This document shows, one piece after another, positions 7,243 through 15,203 of a stretch of DNA of 17,956 bases. Where the stretch lies: contig JAEZSL010000029.1 of the NCBI GenBank assembly GCA_023443925.1, forward strand, positions 1 through 17,956. Reading direction: 5' to 3'. Below the pieces are notes generated by a model. The model was not told the origin of the DNA. It searched no databases and worked only from the letters and a program-made list of their open reading frames with translations. This stretch comes from Bacillota bacterium (GTDB taxonomy: Bacteria > Bacillota_A > Clostridia > Lachnospirales > Lachnospiraceae). Numbering within the stretch: the first letter of the stretch is position 1; every line of letters starts with the position of its first letter. The position numbers and the translations under genes are program-made.

Positions 7243-8970
7243 ATGAATGATTATAAAAAAGAATATGAAAAATGGCTTCAGAATGCTGGACTGGACCCGC
7301 ATTTAAGACAGGAACTGGAAAGCATAAAAGATAATGAGGCTGAGATAAAGGACCGGTTCTATAGTGACCTGTCATTTGGTACGGCAGGTCTGCGCGGAAT
7401 ATTAGGGGCCGGTACCAACCGGATGAATCAATACGTAGTCGGCAGGGCGACCAGAGCTCTGGGGTTGGTTATACAAAAGCAGGGAGAGGAATTTGCCGCA
7501 AAAGGAGTTGCCATTGCCCATGACTGCCGTATTATGTCACCGGAATTTGCACAGATGTGCGCCTTAATTTTATGCGGTATGGGTATTAAGGTTTATCTGT
7601 TTGATTCCTTAAGACCGACACCGGAATTGTCCTATGCGGTAAGATATTATCAGTGCGCTGCGGGCATTAATATAACCGCCAGCCACAATCCGAAGATTTA
7701 TAATGGTTATAAAGTATATTGGGAAGAGGGTTCCCAGATTAAATCCGATATAGCGGACCAGATACTGCTGGAAATTGCCGGAATAGATTTATTTGAAGCA
7801 GAGGTTCTGCTGGAAAAAGAAAAGGCAGAAGAGCTGGGGCTGCTGGTTTCCATTAATAAGGAAGTAGATGAAAGCTTTTATGAGAAAACCATGTCTGTCT
7901 CCTTAAGAACAGAAGAGGTTGATAAACAGATCGGTATTGTATATACACCTCTTAACGGCGCCGGTAATATTCCTGTTCGTACGGTGCTTAAGAGAATGGG
8001 ATATACCAATGTACATGTGGTAAAAGAGCAGGAAAATCCGGACGGTACCTTTCCAACCATAGCCTATCCCAACCCGGAAGATCACGCAGCTTTTGCCCTT
8101 AGTGAAAAGCTGGGGCTTTTAGTTGGAGCCGATGTATTAATTGCAACAGACCCGGATTGTGACAGACTTGCGGTGGAAGTAATTCATGAAGGTAAAATAA
8201 TCGCCTTAAACGGCAACCAGGTAGGGGTATTAATCATTAACTACCTGTTAATGACTATGGCTGAAAAAGGAAAACTGCCGGAAAACCCAGCCATGGTAAA
8301 ATCCATTGTTACGGGAGAAATGGGAACTGCCATTGCAAAAAAATATGGAGTGAAAATGTTTAATGTTCTAACAGGCTTTAAGAATATCTGTGCCCTTCCT
8401 AACGAGTGGGATGAAACCAAGGAATATACCTATATCTTTGGTTATGAAGAAAGCATTGGTTATAATATCGGCAGTTATCTGCGGGATAAGGACGGCGTAG
8501 CTGCAACCCTTGTTCTGGCGGAAATGGCAGGATATTACAAAAAGCAGGGAAAGACACTGATGGATGTATTGAATGATTTGTATGAACAGTATGGTTATTA
8601 CCGTGAAAATACCATATCCATTGTTTTGGAAGGCATAGAAGGCCAGGATAGAATAAAGCGGATGATGAAAGAATACCGCAAAAATTATGCGGCTGCCATT
8701 GGCAGTTCTAAACTTATTCAGGTAACCGATTATGCAGTCTCGGAAGAAACCGATGTTTTAACCGGTCAAAAAACCGCTATAGATATAGAAAAAACAGACG
8801 CCGTCCGTTATCTGTATGACGACGCCTGCTGGTATACCTTAAGGCCCTCCGGAACGGAACCGAAAATCAAACTATATATTTATACCAGAGCCGATGAGAG
8901 AGAAACGGCGGATAATAAATTAAAAGAGATTGAAGCTGCGGTGCTGGGTATTCTCTACGATATAAAATAG
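7243..8970 (+). CDS. pgcA: Alpha-phosphoglucomutase / phosphohexomutase
   Basis: A 575-residue cytoplasmic enzyme that interconverts glucose 1-phosphate and glucose 6-phosphate (possibly also mannose phosphates), linking glycolysis to glycogen, sugar-nucleotide and cell-envelope synthesis. All four signature regions are present: the active phosphoserine loop TASHNP (Ser147), the magnesium-binding loop DPDCDR (Asp303, Asp305, Asp307), the sugar-specificity loop GYEESIGY, and the phosphate-binding loop RPSGTEPK near the C-terminus. An early FGTAGLRG motif (about 45-52) also fits. Its length is typical of the Firmicutes PgcA type. The start MNDYKKEYEKWL matches family N-termini even though the ribosome binding site is oddly distant. 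It is monocistronic here, between two regulators that probably have nothing to do with it. Choice of pgcA over a phosphomannomutase name rests on length and motif style. Confidence 0.95.
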   Translation: MNDYKKEYEKWLQNAGLDPHLRQELESIKDNEAEIKDRFYSDLSFGTAGLRGILGAGTNRMNQYVVGRATRALGLVIQKQGEEFAAKGVAIAHDCRIMSPEFAQMCALILCGMGIKVYLFDSLRPTPELSYAVRYYQCAAGINITASHNPKIYNGYKVYWEEGSQIKSDIADQILLEIAGIDLFEAEVLLEKEKAEELGLLVSINKEVDESFYEKTMSVSLRTEEVDKQIGIVYTPLNGAGNIPVRTVLKRMGYTNVHVVKEQENPDGTFPTIAYPNPEDHAAFALSEKLGLLVGADVLIATDPDCDRLAVEVIHEGKIIALNGNQVGVLIINYLLMTMAEKGKLPENPAMVKSIVTGEMGTAIAKKYGVKMFNVLTGFKNICALPNEWDETKEYTYIFGYEESIGYNIGSYLRDKDGVAATLVLAEMAGYYKKQGKTLMDVLNDLYEQYGYYRENTISIVLEGIEGQDRIKRMMKEYRKNYAAAIGSSKLIQVTDYAVSEETDVLTGQKTAIDIEKTDAVRYLYDDACWYTLRPSGTEPKIKLYIYTRADERETADNKLKEIEAAVLGILYDIK

Positions 8971-9017
8971 CAATTAATAGAGTATCAAGTATTCTATAGT
9001 AGAGATTCCATAAGGTT

Positions 9018-9059
9018 TGTCTGCCATTTCGAAATGTTGGTACGCTGGGACGGCGGACA
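9018..9059 (+). other. Stem-loop downstream of pgcA
   Basis: TGTCTGCC (9018-9025) pairs with GGCGGACA (9052-9059), with one G-U pair. The loop holds the small palindrome ATTTCGAAAT. There is no immediate run of T, so it is at best a weak terminator or a 3'-end stabilising structure for the pgcA message. Confidence 0.4.
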
Positions 9060-9121
9060 GTAAAGCCTTTTATAGCCCTGTTAAATTTTTATAGTAACTT
9101 TTAAATTTATTATATTTCCCC

Positions 9122-9152
9122 TTGACTTTGACGTCGCGTCAAAACTTATACT
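9122..9152 (+). promoter_or_regulatory. MerR-type promoter and operator with 19-bp spacer
   Basis: TTGACT (9122-9127) and TATACT (9147-9152) are separated by 19 bases, the over-long spacing that MerR-family activators correct by untwisting DNA. Inside lies the interrupted perfect palindrome TTTGACG-TCG-CGTCAAA (9127-9143), closely like known operators of the BmrR/Mta/TipA group. It lies directly upstream of the MerR gene, so the protein most likely activates its own expression when ligand is bound. Confidence 0.92.
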
Positions 9153-9199
9153 TTCTATAAACCTGATGTGCGCACAGGCTTATTAAAGGAGAAGATGAT

Positions 9200-10207
9200 A
9201 TGGAACTGCTGACCATCAGTCAGATATCAAAAACTTTCAATATTTCTACGAGAACGCTCCGCTATTATGAGCAGATTGGACTTTTACCCAGTGTAAAGGC
9301 TGAAAACTATTCTTACCGTACCTATGATTCCGCGGCAGTTTTGAGGTTAAAGCAGATTATTATACTTCGTAAACTGCGTATACCGTTAAAAGAAATAGCG
9401 CGGATTCTTAAGAATGGGGATTCCCTTCTGGCAATTGAGATTTTTCGTAATAGTATCGGTGAGATTAACGAAGAATTAACGGCTTTATCAACCATCAAAT
9501 CAATTCTGCTTACCCTGATTGAAAGACTGGGTGATGCAGTGCCGGAAAAAACGAAACTGGATTTGCTGGGTGATGAGTCCATCCTGGAAGTGATAGATAC
9601 CTTGACGATGACTAAGATCAATTTCAAGGAGGAAAAGAATATGGACCAACTAAATCAGGCAAATGAGAGTCTGAACAAACTAAAAGATGTGAGAATCGTT
9701 TATATACCACCAATGACTGTGGCTGCAAGTCATTATGAGGGAACGGACAGTGAAATGCACGCAGGAGTAATGCTGGATGAATTTGTTTTGGTAACCGATC
9801 TCTTAAAAATCAAACCGGATGCAAGGCATTTTGGCTTTAATAATCCGATGCCGCCTCATAATGCGGAATTTGGTACCCCTTCCCTGGGATATGAAATGTG
9901 GGTTACCATACCGGAAGACATGGAGGTACCATCACCTCTTGTTAAAAAGCATTTTTCCGGCGGGTTATATGCCGCACATGCCATTCATATGGATGAGTTC
10001 CATCATTGGGGACTGCTTGCCCAATGGGTTTTTAACAACAATCCAGATTACGAATCCGCTTGGGGAGAAAAGCGCTGTGATCTCTATGATAGCGAAGCAG
10101 ACTGGGCGCTTGAGGAACAGCTGAACTTTTATAATAATGTCCAGGATCCGGATTTCGATAATGAAAAAATGCAGCTGGATCTGCTTTTTCCGATCAAACG
10201 AAAATAG
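9200..10207 (+). CDS. MerR family regulator with C-terminal GyrI-like effector-binding domain
   Basis: A 335-residue ligand-responsive activator. The winged helix-turn-helix spans about residues 4-72 (ISQISKTFNISTRTLRYYEQ, then YRTYD and the IPLKEIARIL helix) and is followed by a dimerisation coiled coil to about 115. A linker leads to the GyrI-like domain (about 155-335), containing FGFNNPMPP, GYEMWVTIPEDMEVP and GGLYAAH, a version common in Clostridia. Such proteins bind diverse drugs or toxins. ATG 9200 has AAAGGAG 8 bases upstream. The 19-bp-spacer promoter with its palindrome lies about 50 bases upstream, so it probably controls itself. No efflux gene follows directly; the next gene is a chemoreceptor with its own promoter. 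The regulon is therefore probably elsewhere or limited to itself, and the GyrI domain may also sequester ligand. Confidence 0.94.
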   Translation: MELLTISQISKTFNISTRTLRYYEQIGLLPSVKAENYSYRTYDSAAVLRLKQIIILRKLRIPLKEIARILKNGDSLLAIEIFRNSIGEINEELTALSTIKSILLTLIERLGDAVPEKTKLDLLGDESILEVIDTLTMTKINFKEEKNMDQLNQANESLNKLKDVRIVYIPPMTVAASHYEGTDSEMHAGVMLDEFVLVTDLLKIKPDARHFGFNNPMPPHNAEFGTPSLGYEMWVTIPEDMEVPSPLVKKHFSGGLYAAHAIHMDEFHHWGLLAQWVFNNNPDYESAWGEKRCDLYDSEADWALEEQLNFYNNVQDPDFDNEKMQLDLLFPIKRK

Positions 10208-10236
10208 ATTATGCGTAAAACAAAAGAGCGTCCAGA

Positions 10237-10265
10237 TTGAAAGATTTTGGTAAGTATAGTATAAT
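10237..10265 (+). promoter_or_regulatory. Sigma-A promoter of the chemoreceptor gene
   Basis: TTGAAA (10237-10242), a 17-base spacer, and a perfect TATAAT (10260-10265). The untranslated leader would be about 150 bases, in which TGTTGG/CCAACA (near 10295 and 10365) is the only pairing I noticed. I recognise no known riboswitch. Confidence 0.8.
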
Positions 10266-10419
10266 AGACCCTGGTTTATGAATGAATGAAATCAACTGTT
10301 GGAAACGATGAAGAATTCCTGTATCTGGGCACATATGGAATTTCGAGTTTATTGTGCAACCGGCCAACAAGTGATATATTTGCTATGACAGAAGTTAAAA
10401 CATACTTGGAGGCAGACGC

Positions 10420-12204
10420 ATGAAGAAAATCAGACAAAAGATACTATTAACTCTACTTACCACTTCCTCTTTCTTTATTATTTTAACAGGGGTCTACAGT
10501 CTGTTAAATATTGCAGATATGAATGGAAAAGAAACCGAAGAAATAAAAAGTATTTTATCAGATGATTATGATGAAATGATTAAAAACGAGGTTGAAACCG
10601 CTGTTACAATCTTAGGCTATTATTATGATGCTTATAGCACGGGTAAGCTGGCGGAAGAGGTAGCCAGGGAAGAGGCCAAAGAAGCAATTAAGTTTTTGCG
10701 TTACAATGATGATGGTTATTTCTGGATTGATGATACCGAGGGAATTCTTATCGCCCATCCAATACAGCCGGAAGATGAGGGGAAAAATCGTATTGATATA
10801 AAAGATCCTAACGGGGTAGCGCTCATTCGCGAAATCATAAGCGGGGCAAAGGAAAATAAAAATTCCGGCTATACCGATTATATGTGGGTTAAGCCCGAGG
10901 ATGTCCAAACGGGTAAATTAAGTCCAAAGCGAGCCTACTCCAAACTTTTTGAACCCTGGAACTGGGTTGTCAGTACGGGTAACTATATTGACGATATTGA
11001 CACGACAGTAGCCCAGAAAGAACAGGAACTGCAAAATAAATATCAGGAAAATATCCTGAGCATTCTGGGGATAATTCTGATATCTCTGATTGGTATCGGC
11101 TTTTTTGGCATCGTATTGAGCAGGGTAATTTCAAGGCCTATTATCAGCTTGATTAAAGCCTTTGGCAAGGATGAAAACGGAAGGATAACGATTCAGCAGA
11201 TTAATATACGGTCTAAAGACGAGATCGGTTTATTGGCAGAAACATTAAATGAAATGTCACTTCAGGTTAAAGACTTTATTAACGGAGTTGTAACGGAGTC
11301 CGAAAATGTAGCTGCTTCTGCCAATGCCGTTAAAACGGATATGAAAGTCTTAAATGAACAGATTGAAGAGATATCATCAACTACGGAAGAAATTGCGGCT
11401 GGCCTTGAGCAGACCACAGCCATATCCGAAGATCTGAATAACCGGGCATTGGAGATATCTGGTTCTTCCGATAGCATTGCCAAAAAAGCAGGAGAGGCAG
11501 CGGGTGCAGTCGGTGAAATCAGTGACAGGGCATCGGTACTAAAATCGAGTTTCATAACTGCCGTAGAAAGCAGCAATCAGATAATTAAAGAAGCTCAGGT
11601 AAAATTAAACCAGGCTTTAATAGATTCCAAAGCAGTAGCTCAAATCAGTGAGTTAGCGGATGTTATTATTCAAATCACAAACCAGACCAATCTTCTGGCC
11701 TTAAATGCAGCCATTGAAGCTGCCCGTGCAGGTGAAGCGGGAAAGGGATTTGCAGTAGTTGCGGAAGAAATCCGACAGCTTGCAGACAATTCCCAGAACA
11801 CGGTAAATGAGATTCAAAACATGATAAAATCGGTTACCGGTTCGGTTGACAGTCTGTATCAGAATTCCGGTGAACTAGTTAATTATCTGACCCAGAACGT
11901 ACAAAAAGATTATGAATTAATGTTAAAAGCTTCGGATGAATATAACAAAGATGCCAAATATCTGGAGTCCATTATTTCTGAATTCCGTGATACGGCAAAC
12001 GGTTTAAGTGCTTCCGTTCAGTATATGTCAAAAGCAATGAGTGAAATTGCAGCTTCAACCTATGAGGGAGCGCAAGGCGCAGGAAGTATCGCACAAAGTA
12101 TCGAGATGGTAACCGGAAAAACAAGTGAACTGCTGAATCAGGCAGATAAGTCCGAGCAATATTCGGAGTCACTTTATAATCAGGTTTCACGTTTCAAAGT
12201 ATGA
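10420..12204 (+). CDS. Methyl-accepting chemotaxis protein with single-cache sensor domain
   Basis: A 594-residue transmembrane chemoreceptor that signals to the CheA/CheW array to bias flagellar rotation. TM1 is about residues 9-29 and TM2 about 212-234. Between them is a single-cache (sCache_2-like) extracellular sensor, with [10 protein letters not shown] near 99-108, [12 protein letters not shown] and [16 protein letters not shown] near 177-192; this family often binds small carboxylates, but the ligand is not readable. A HAMP linker (about 235-288) leads to the cytoplasmic helical hairpin, whose tip is [18 protein letters not shown] (about 422-439) followed by [18 protein letters not shown] 10420 follows TTGGAGG. 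No CheR/CheB-tethering pentapeptide is seen at the C-terminus (VSRFKV). No other chemotaxis gene lies in the window, so it feeds a system encoded elsewhere; the organism is therefore probably motile. Confidence 0.95.
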   Translation: MKKIRQKILLTLLTTSSFFIILTGVYSLLNIADMNGKETEEIKSILSDDYDEMIKNEVETAVTILGYYYDAYSTGKLAEEVAREEAKEAIKFLRYNDDGYFWIDDTEGILIAHPIQPEDEGKNRIDIKDPNGVALIREIISGAKENKNSGYTDYMWVKPEDVQTGKLSPKRAYSKLFEPWNWVVSTGNYIDDIDTTVAQKEQELQNKYQENILSILGIILISLIGIGFFGIVLSRVISRPIISLIKAFGKDENGRITIQQINIRSKDEIGLLAETLNEMSLQVKDFINGVVTESENVAASANAVKTDMKVLNEQIEEISSTTEEIAAGLEQTTAISEDLNNRALEISGSSDSIAKKAGEAAGAVGEISDRASVLKSSFITAVESSNQIIKEAQVKLNQALIDSKAVAQISELADVIIQITNQTNLLALNAAIEAARAGEAGKGFAVVAEEIRQLADNSQNTVNEIQNMIKSVTGSVDSLYQNSGELVNYLTQNVQKDYELMLKASDEYNKDAKYLESIISEFRDTANGLSASVQYMSKAMSEIAASTYEGAQGAGSIAQSIEMVTGKTSELLNQADKSEQYSESLYNQVSRFKV

Positions 12205-12243
12205 GAAAGCTGCATTTTCTGACATAAATTAATTACATAGACA

Positions 12244-12277
12244 GGACCGGCAGGTTTTATGAAAATAAAATCCGTCC
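12244..12277 (+). other. GNRA-capped stem-loop after the chemoreceptor gene
   Basis: GGACCGG (12244-12250) pairs, with one bulge, with CCGTCC (12272-12277), and TTTTAT/ATAAAA forms an inner stem capped by GAAA (12261-12264). No T run follows, so it is not a standard terminator but may end or stabilise the message. Confidence 0.45.
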
Positions 12278-12314
12278 TAAGGTCAAACTGCATTAATTGA
12301 CGCTTACGAGAGAA

Positions 12315-12493
12315 TTAGGAGATTGGAGTTAACCATATCCCATATCTTTCCATAAGGTTCAAATAATGCAGTTTTTTTGGTAGAATTCCGTAACCAACAT
12401 GGAAGCGCCACTCCTTGAATGTTTCTAAGAATCATATCCGACGCTTTCGCGAATCGTTGAGAGTATCAAAGACAATTTGACCGTTGAAGACAC
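12315..12493 (-). pseudogene. Decayed C-terminal helix-turn-helix remnant of an AraC-like regulator
   Basis: No intact gene lies here, but the minus strand reads IRESVGYDS in one frame (ending TAG at about 12427) and, after a one-base shift, LETFKEW...YGILPKKLHYL in another, ending TAA at 12315-12317. Put together this resembles the second DNA-binding unit of AraC proteins: IxExAxxVGYDSxETF, then YGxxPKKY. The upstream part of a full protein is missing. The frame shift, the stop and one extra residue in the recognition region suggest an old, non-functional fragment. It could be chance, but the order and spacing of the motif are close to those in the intact AraC gene of this window. Confidence 0.4.
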
Positions 12494-12593
12494 TTTGTTC
12501 TTATGATACTAATTAATAAGTAAAAAACTTGAATGGATTTAAATTAATCTGCAGTGATTATTATGGAAAGGAAAAATTGGTATTCATAAATTT

Positions 12594-12682
12594 TCTCCCT
12601 GACAAACAGGAATCTCCCTGACAAACAGAAATTTGCCTGACAAACAGGAATTTGCCTGTAAAACAGGAATCTGCCCTGTCAG
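12594..12682. repeat. Tandem array of four and a half 19-bp units, each a small hairpin
   Basis: Units start at 12594, 12613, 12632 and 12651, each exactly 19 bases, with a partial fifth at 12670-12682. The consensus is close to TCTCCCTGACAAACAGGAA. Every unit contains CCTG-5-CAGG, except one unit where the right arm is CAGA, so each can form a tiny hairpin. The array ends 27 bases before the stop codon end of the minus-strand MATE gene, so it would lie in that transcript's 3' region. Confidence 0.9.
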
Positions 12683-12708
12683 TTTAAACATCTATAAAAA
12701 TCCGTTTA

Positions 12709-14046
12709 TTATATCTTTATATTCTTCCATTTCCCGCTCAGATATCTTCCAAAAGAGAGCAGATAATTAGCGGTCCAGCCCATGGGAACCGCGTACCATA
12801 CGGCGGCCACACCCCATACCGGTGCAAATTGAAATGCCACAAATACACGAATTGAGAGATTTACTAAGTTGGCAATGGTAAAAATTTTCATATCCCCGGC
12901 TCCACGCAGCAACCCGTCCGTAATCATTTTCAAACCGATTAAGCCAAAGAAAAATCCCATAAATTTTAAGTAAGCCGTACCGGTATGCAATGCCAGAAGA
13001 CTGCTTTCCTTGTTTAAAAAAGTAGAAATAATAGGGGTATGGAACTGTACCAGGGCGAAACAGATCACAACGGCAAAAGCGGCAACAATTAAGTAGGCAG
13101 AAAAATACCCTTTTCTCACCCGGTCTTTTTGGCCTGCACCGATATTCTGTGCCGTAAAGGTGGACACCGCATTACCTACGGCGGCTAAGGGGACGACGCA
13201 GATACTTTCAATCCGCATTGCAGCGGAATATCCGGCCAGGACTTCGGAGCCAAAGCCGTTAACTACGGACTGGACTAACATCATACCAATGGATACAATG
13301 GATTGCTGTATAATAGAGGGCACCGCTATCTTGACCATTTTACCCAGAACCGATAAATCATATATTTTAAAGGCAATTCCTTTTTCAAAACTCTTTAGAT
13401 ATTTCATTAATATGGTAAAGGACAGTATGGCCGAGATGCCCTGGGCAATCAGAGTAGACCAGGCAACGCCTGCAACACCCAGGTGAAGGACACATACTGT
13501 TACAATGCTTAATATTACATTTAAAACCGAAGAAAATATCAGAAGATAAAGAGGAATCCTGGATTTACCCATGGAGTTAAAAACTGCCGCCAGTACATTA
13601 TACATGAATAAAAAAGGCAGTCCCATAAAATAAATACGCAAAAACAAAGCTGCCTCATCCAGAATATTTTCCGGAGTATTTAACCACCTCATGATACCGG
13701 AGCTGAACAATACACCTGCCAGACCAAGTATAATACTGATTCCCAGAAAGGTAAAAAGGGCAGTGTAGATGGAAGTCTTCATGCGGGAATAGTTTTTTGC
13801 TCCAAGAAACTGGCTGGTTAGTACGGATGCTCCGACACCACCGCCGATGGCTACGGATATAAATACGGTTGTTAAGGCATAAGAGGCTCCGACGGCGGCA
13901 AGAGCTTCTTCGCCAACAAATCTTCCGACGATAACCGAATCTATAATGGTATAAAATTGCTGAAAGATGTTCCCTATTATCATCGGCAGTGCAAATAGAA
14001 ATAATGACTTTCCCGGGCTGCCATGCAGCATGTCGCTTGATTTCAT
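12709..14046 (-). CDS. MATE family multidrug efflux transporter (ArsR-linked)
   Basis: A 445-residue inner-membrane antiporter, paralogous to the other MATE protein of this window but clearly diverged from it. The N-terminus MKSSDMLHGSPGKSLFLFALP is followed by helix 1 segment GNIFQQFYTIIDSVIVGRFVG, which lines up with GNIVQQFYYVIDSIIVGQYLG in the first pump. About twelve membrane spans and the loop FTAQNIGAGQKDRVRKG in the second half are typical. ATG 14046 has AAAGGAG 9 bases upstream. It follows the ArsR gene after 14 bases on the same strand and so is most likely the target of that repressor. The substrate is unknown; ArsR control hints at a metal, thiol-reactive or other small toxicant rather than proving it. 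No promoter lies between the two genes, so both are expected to be induced together. Confidence 0.95.
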   Translation of the reverse strand: MKSSDMLHGSPGKSLFLFALPMIIGNIFQQFYTIIDSVIVGRFVGEEALAAVGASYALTTVFISVAIGGGVGASVLTSQFLGAKNYSRMKTSIYTALFTFLGISIILGLAGVLFSSGIMRWLNTPENILDEAALFLRIYFMGLPFLFMYNVLAAVFNSMGKSRIPLYLLIFSSVLNVILSIVTVCVLHLGVAGVAWSTLIAQGISAILSFTILMKYLKSFEKGIAFKIYDLSVLGKMVKIAVPSIIQQSIVSIGMMLVQSVVNGFGSEVLAGYSAAMRIESICVVPLAAVGNAVSTFTAQNIGAGQKDRVRKGYFSAYLIVAAFAVVICFALVQFHTPIISTFLNKESSLLALHTGTAYLKFMGFFFGLIGLKMITDGLLRGAGDMKIFTIANLVNLSIRVFVAFQFAPVWGVAAVWYAVPMGWTANYLLSFGRYLSGKWKNIKI

Positions 14047-14060
14047 TCGTACATTCTCCT

Positions 14061-14399
14061 TTAAACTTTTCTTAATTCTCTGCTGTCACACTCGTATTCG
14101 CAATAACAATTCTTTACTTCTATTGCCGAGGTTTCCGCGGCCTGTAATAGTAAAGATAATTCATTTCGAATTAATTCCAGCGATTTTGTATTTACAATGT
14201 AATGCATATGATAACCCAGTTTTTTACCGTAAACGATATCTGCTTCTTTTAGTACTTTCATATGCTGTGAAACCGCGGATTCGCTGATATCCAGTTTTTT
14301 TGATATTATCTGTACACAGTAATGCCGTTCCAGCAGCAAAGAAATAATCTTATATCTGGTCGGATCGGAAATTGCCTTCAGCTGATTTACAATGCTCAT
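14061..14399 (-). CDS. ArsR family winged-helix repressor with C-terminal cysteine cluster
   Basis: A 112-residue small dimeric repressor. LKAISDPTRYKIISLLL opens the ArsR fold, the helix-turn-helix covers about residues 29-52 (SKKLDISESAVSQHMKVLKEA), and the wing is YGKKLGYHMHYIVN. Cys28 stands just before the recognition unit, where classical ArsR/CadC proteins carry the CxC metal site, but only one cysteine is there. The C-terminus adds NCYCEYECDS (Cys98, Cys100, Cys104), a possible metal or thiol-sensing cluster. ATG 14399 has AAAGGAGG 9 bases upstream. The gene leads the ArsR-MATE operon, and its promoter's -35 box is covered by a good inverted repeat, so it probably represses itself and the pump. 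The inducer is unknown; some related ArsR proteins respond to redox or organic ligands. Confidence 0.92.
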   Translation of the reverse strand: MSIVNQLKAISDPTRYKIISLLLERHYCVQIISKKLDISESAVSQHMKVLKEADIVYGKKLGYHMHYIVNTKSLELIRNELSLLLQAAETSAIEVKNCYCEYECDSRELRKV

Positions 14400-14448
14400 C
14401 CGGAGATTCCTCCTTTATATGTTATTTTCTACAGTATGTACGAATTTA

Positions 14449-14476
14449 ATTATAGTATCCAGTTTGATTAAGTCAA
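14449..14476 (-). promoter_or_regulatory. Promoter of the ArsR-MATE operon
   Basis: On the minus strand TTGACT (14476-14471), a 16-base spacer, and a perfect TATAAT (14454-14449). It diverges from the TetR promoter, the two -35 boxes being about 30 bases apart. Confidence 0.82.
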
Positions 14477-14484
14477 TACTTAAT
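14467..14484. promoter_or_regulatory. Probable ArsR operator
   Basis: ATTAAGT-CAAT-ACTTAAT is a perfect inverted repeat with 7-bp arms. It covers the -35 box of the ArsR-MATE promoter, a placement fit for a repressor. Assignment to ArsR is by position. Confidence 0.65.
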
Positions 14485-14504
14485 TAAAAAAATGTAATCC
14501 ATAC

Positions 14505-14533
14505 TTGACAGTTTCTAAAATTATATCTATAAT
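14505..14533 (+). promoter_or_regulatory. Consensus sigma-A promoter of the second TetR gene
   Basis: Perfect TTGACA (14505-14510) and TATAAT (14528-14533) with 17 bases between. It should be very strong when not repressed. Confidence 0.9.
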
Positions 14534-14558
14534 TAAACGTGTATTAAACATGTTTAAT
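14532..14558. promoter_or_regulatory. Probable TetR operator: palindrome plus direct half-site
   Basis: The perfect 16-bp palindrome ATTAAACATGTTTAAT (14543-14558) lies just after the -10 box and is preceded by a third half-site ATTAAAC (14532-14538). It covers the transcription start, so the encoded TetR protein probably represses itself. Confidence 0.72.
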
Positions 14559-14572
14559 TAATAGGAGATACC

Positions 14573-15130
14573 ATGGGAAATAAAGATACCAGAAATAAAC
14601 TAATTCAGACTGCGAAACGGTTATTGATGGAGGAAACAAATTTAGATAACCTGACGGCACGCAATATATCAACAGCAGCAGGTACTAATCTTGCAATGAT
14701 TAATTATTGTTTTAAATCCAAAGATGAACTTTTAAAGATTGCAGTGGATGAAATCATAGCAGAGGAATTTAGACCCTATACACTTGAGGCGGATGTTACC
14801 CTGACTGCTAAAGAGCGTTTACGGGGAACACTTTTGCAGGTATGCAAGGCTATGATAAAGTTCAAAACCCTGACAAAGCTCCCCATACCGTATCTGCTGC
14901 TGGAGGAAGATATTACTCTTCCCCTTGATATCCTTCCCTTTATTAAGAGTCATTATGGAAGCAGGAAAGAGGAAGCAGAATGCCGGCTTATTGCATTTCA
15001 TCTGGTTTATACCATGCAGCTGATATTTTACCGGGCGGAGGAGTTTTACCGTTACAGCGGGCTTGATATCGAGCAGGAACAGCAGATGGAAGAACTGCTG
15101 GATATGCAGATCGATTTACTGTTGGTATAG
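14573..15130 (+). CDS. TetR/AcrR family transcriptional repressor
   Basis: A 185-residue regulator starting at ATG 14573 with ATAGGAG about 6 bases upstream. The helix-turn-helix covers about residues 9-53 (LIQTAKRLLMEE, then LTARNISTAAGTNLAMINYCF and KSKDELLKIA), matching the family well. The rest should form the ligand-binding and dimer domain, for which no inducer-specific motif is visible. The gene diverges from the ArsR-MATE operon across about 170 bases. A palindrome at its own start of transcription suggests autoregulation; because the two promoters face each other closely, it might also affect the ArsR side. The small membrane protein 118 bases downstream may be on the same transcript, as no terminator separates them. 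Confidence 0.93.
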   Translation: MGNKDTRNKLIQTAKRLLMEETNLDNLTARNISTAAGTNLAMINYCFKSKDELLKIAVDEIIAEEFRPYTLEADVTLTAKERLRGTLLQVCKAMIKFKTLTKLPIPYLLLEEDITLPLDILPFIKSHYGSRKEEAECRLIAFHLVYTMQLIFYRAEEFYRYSGLDIEQEQQMEELLDMQIDLLLV

Positions 15131-15203
15131 GAGTTATACGGACGTCTTCCATTAAGGTACGAAAAGAAGAGCAGGCAGAAAATCAATGTTACTTATTTAC
15201 AAG

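Noticed and set aside
10266..10419. Known riboswitch (for example a c-di-GMP type) in the chemoreceptor leader
   Set aside because: The leader is long enough, but I could not find the conserved cores of the classes I know.
12462..12510. Regulatory hairpin AGTATCA...TGATACT
   Set aside because: The 7-bp arms pair across about 35 bases, but they lie in the AraC-like remnant region with no gene to control and no T run; probably chance.
13160..13486. 108-residue frame opposite the second MATE gene
   Set aside because: It is an antisense shadow of a well-supported membrane protein gene and has no family features.
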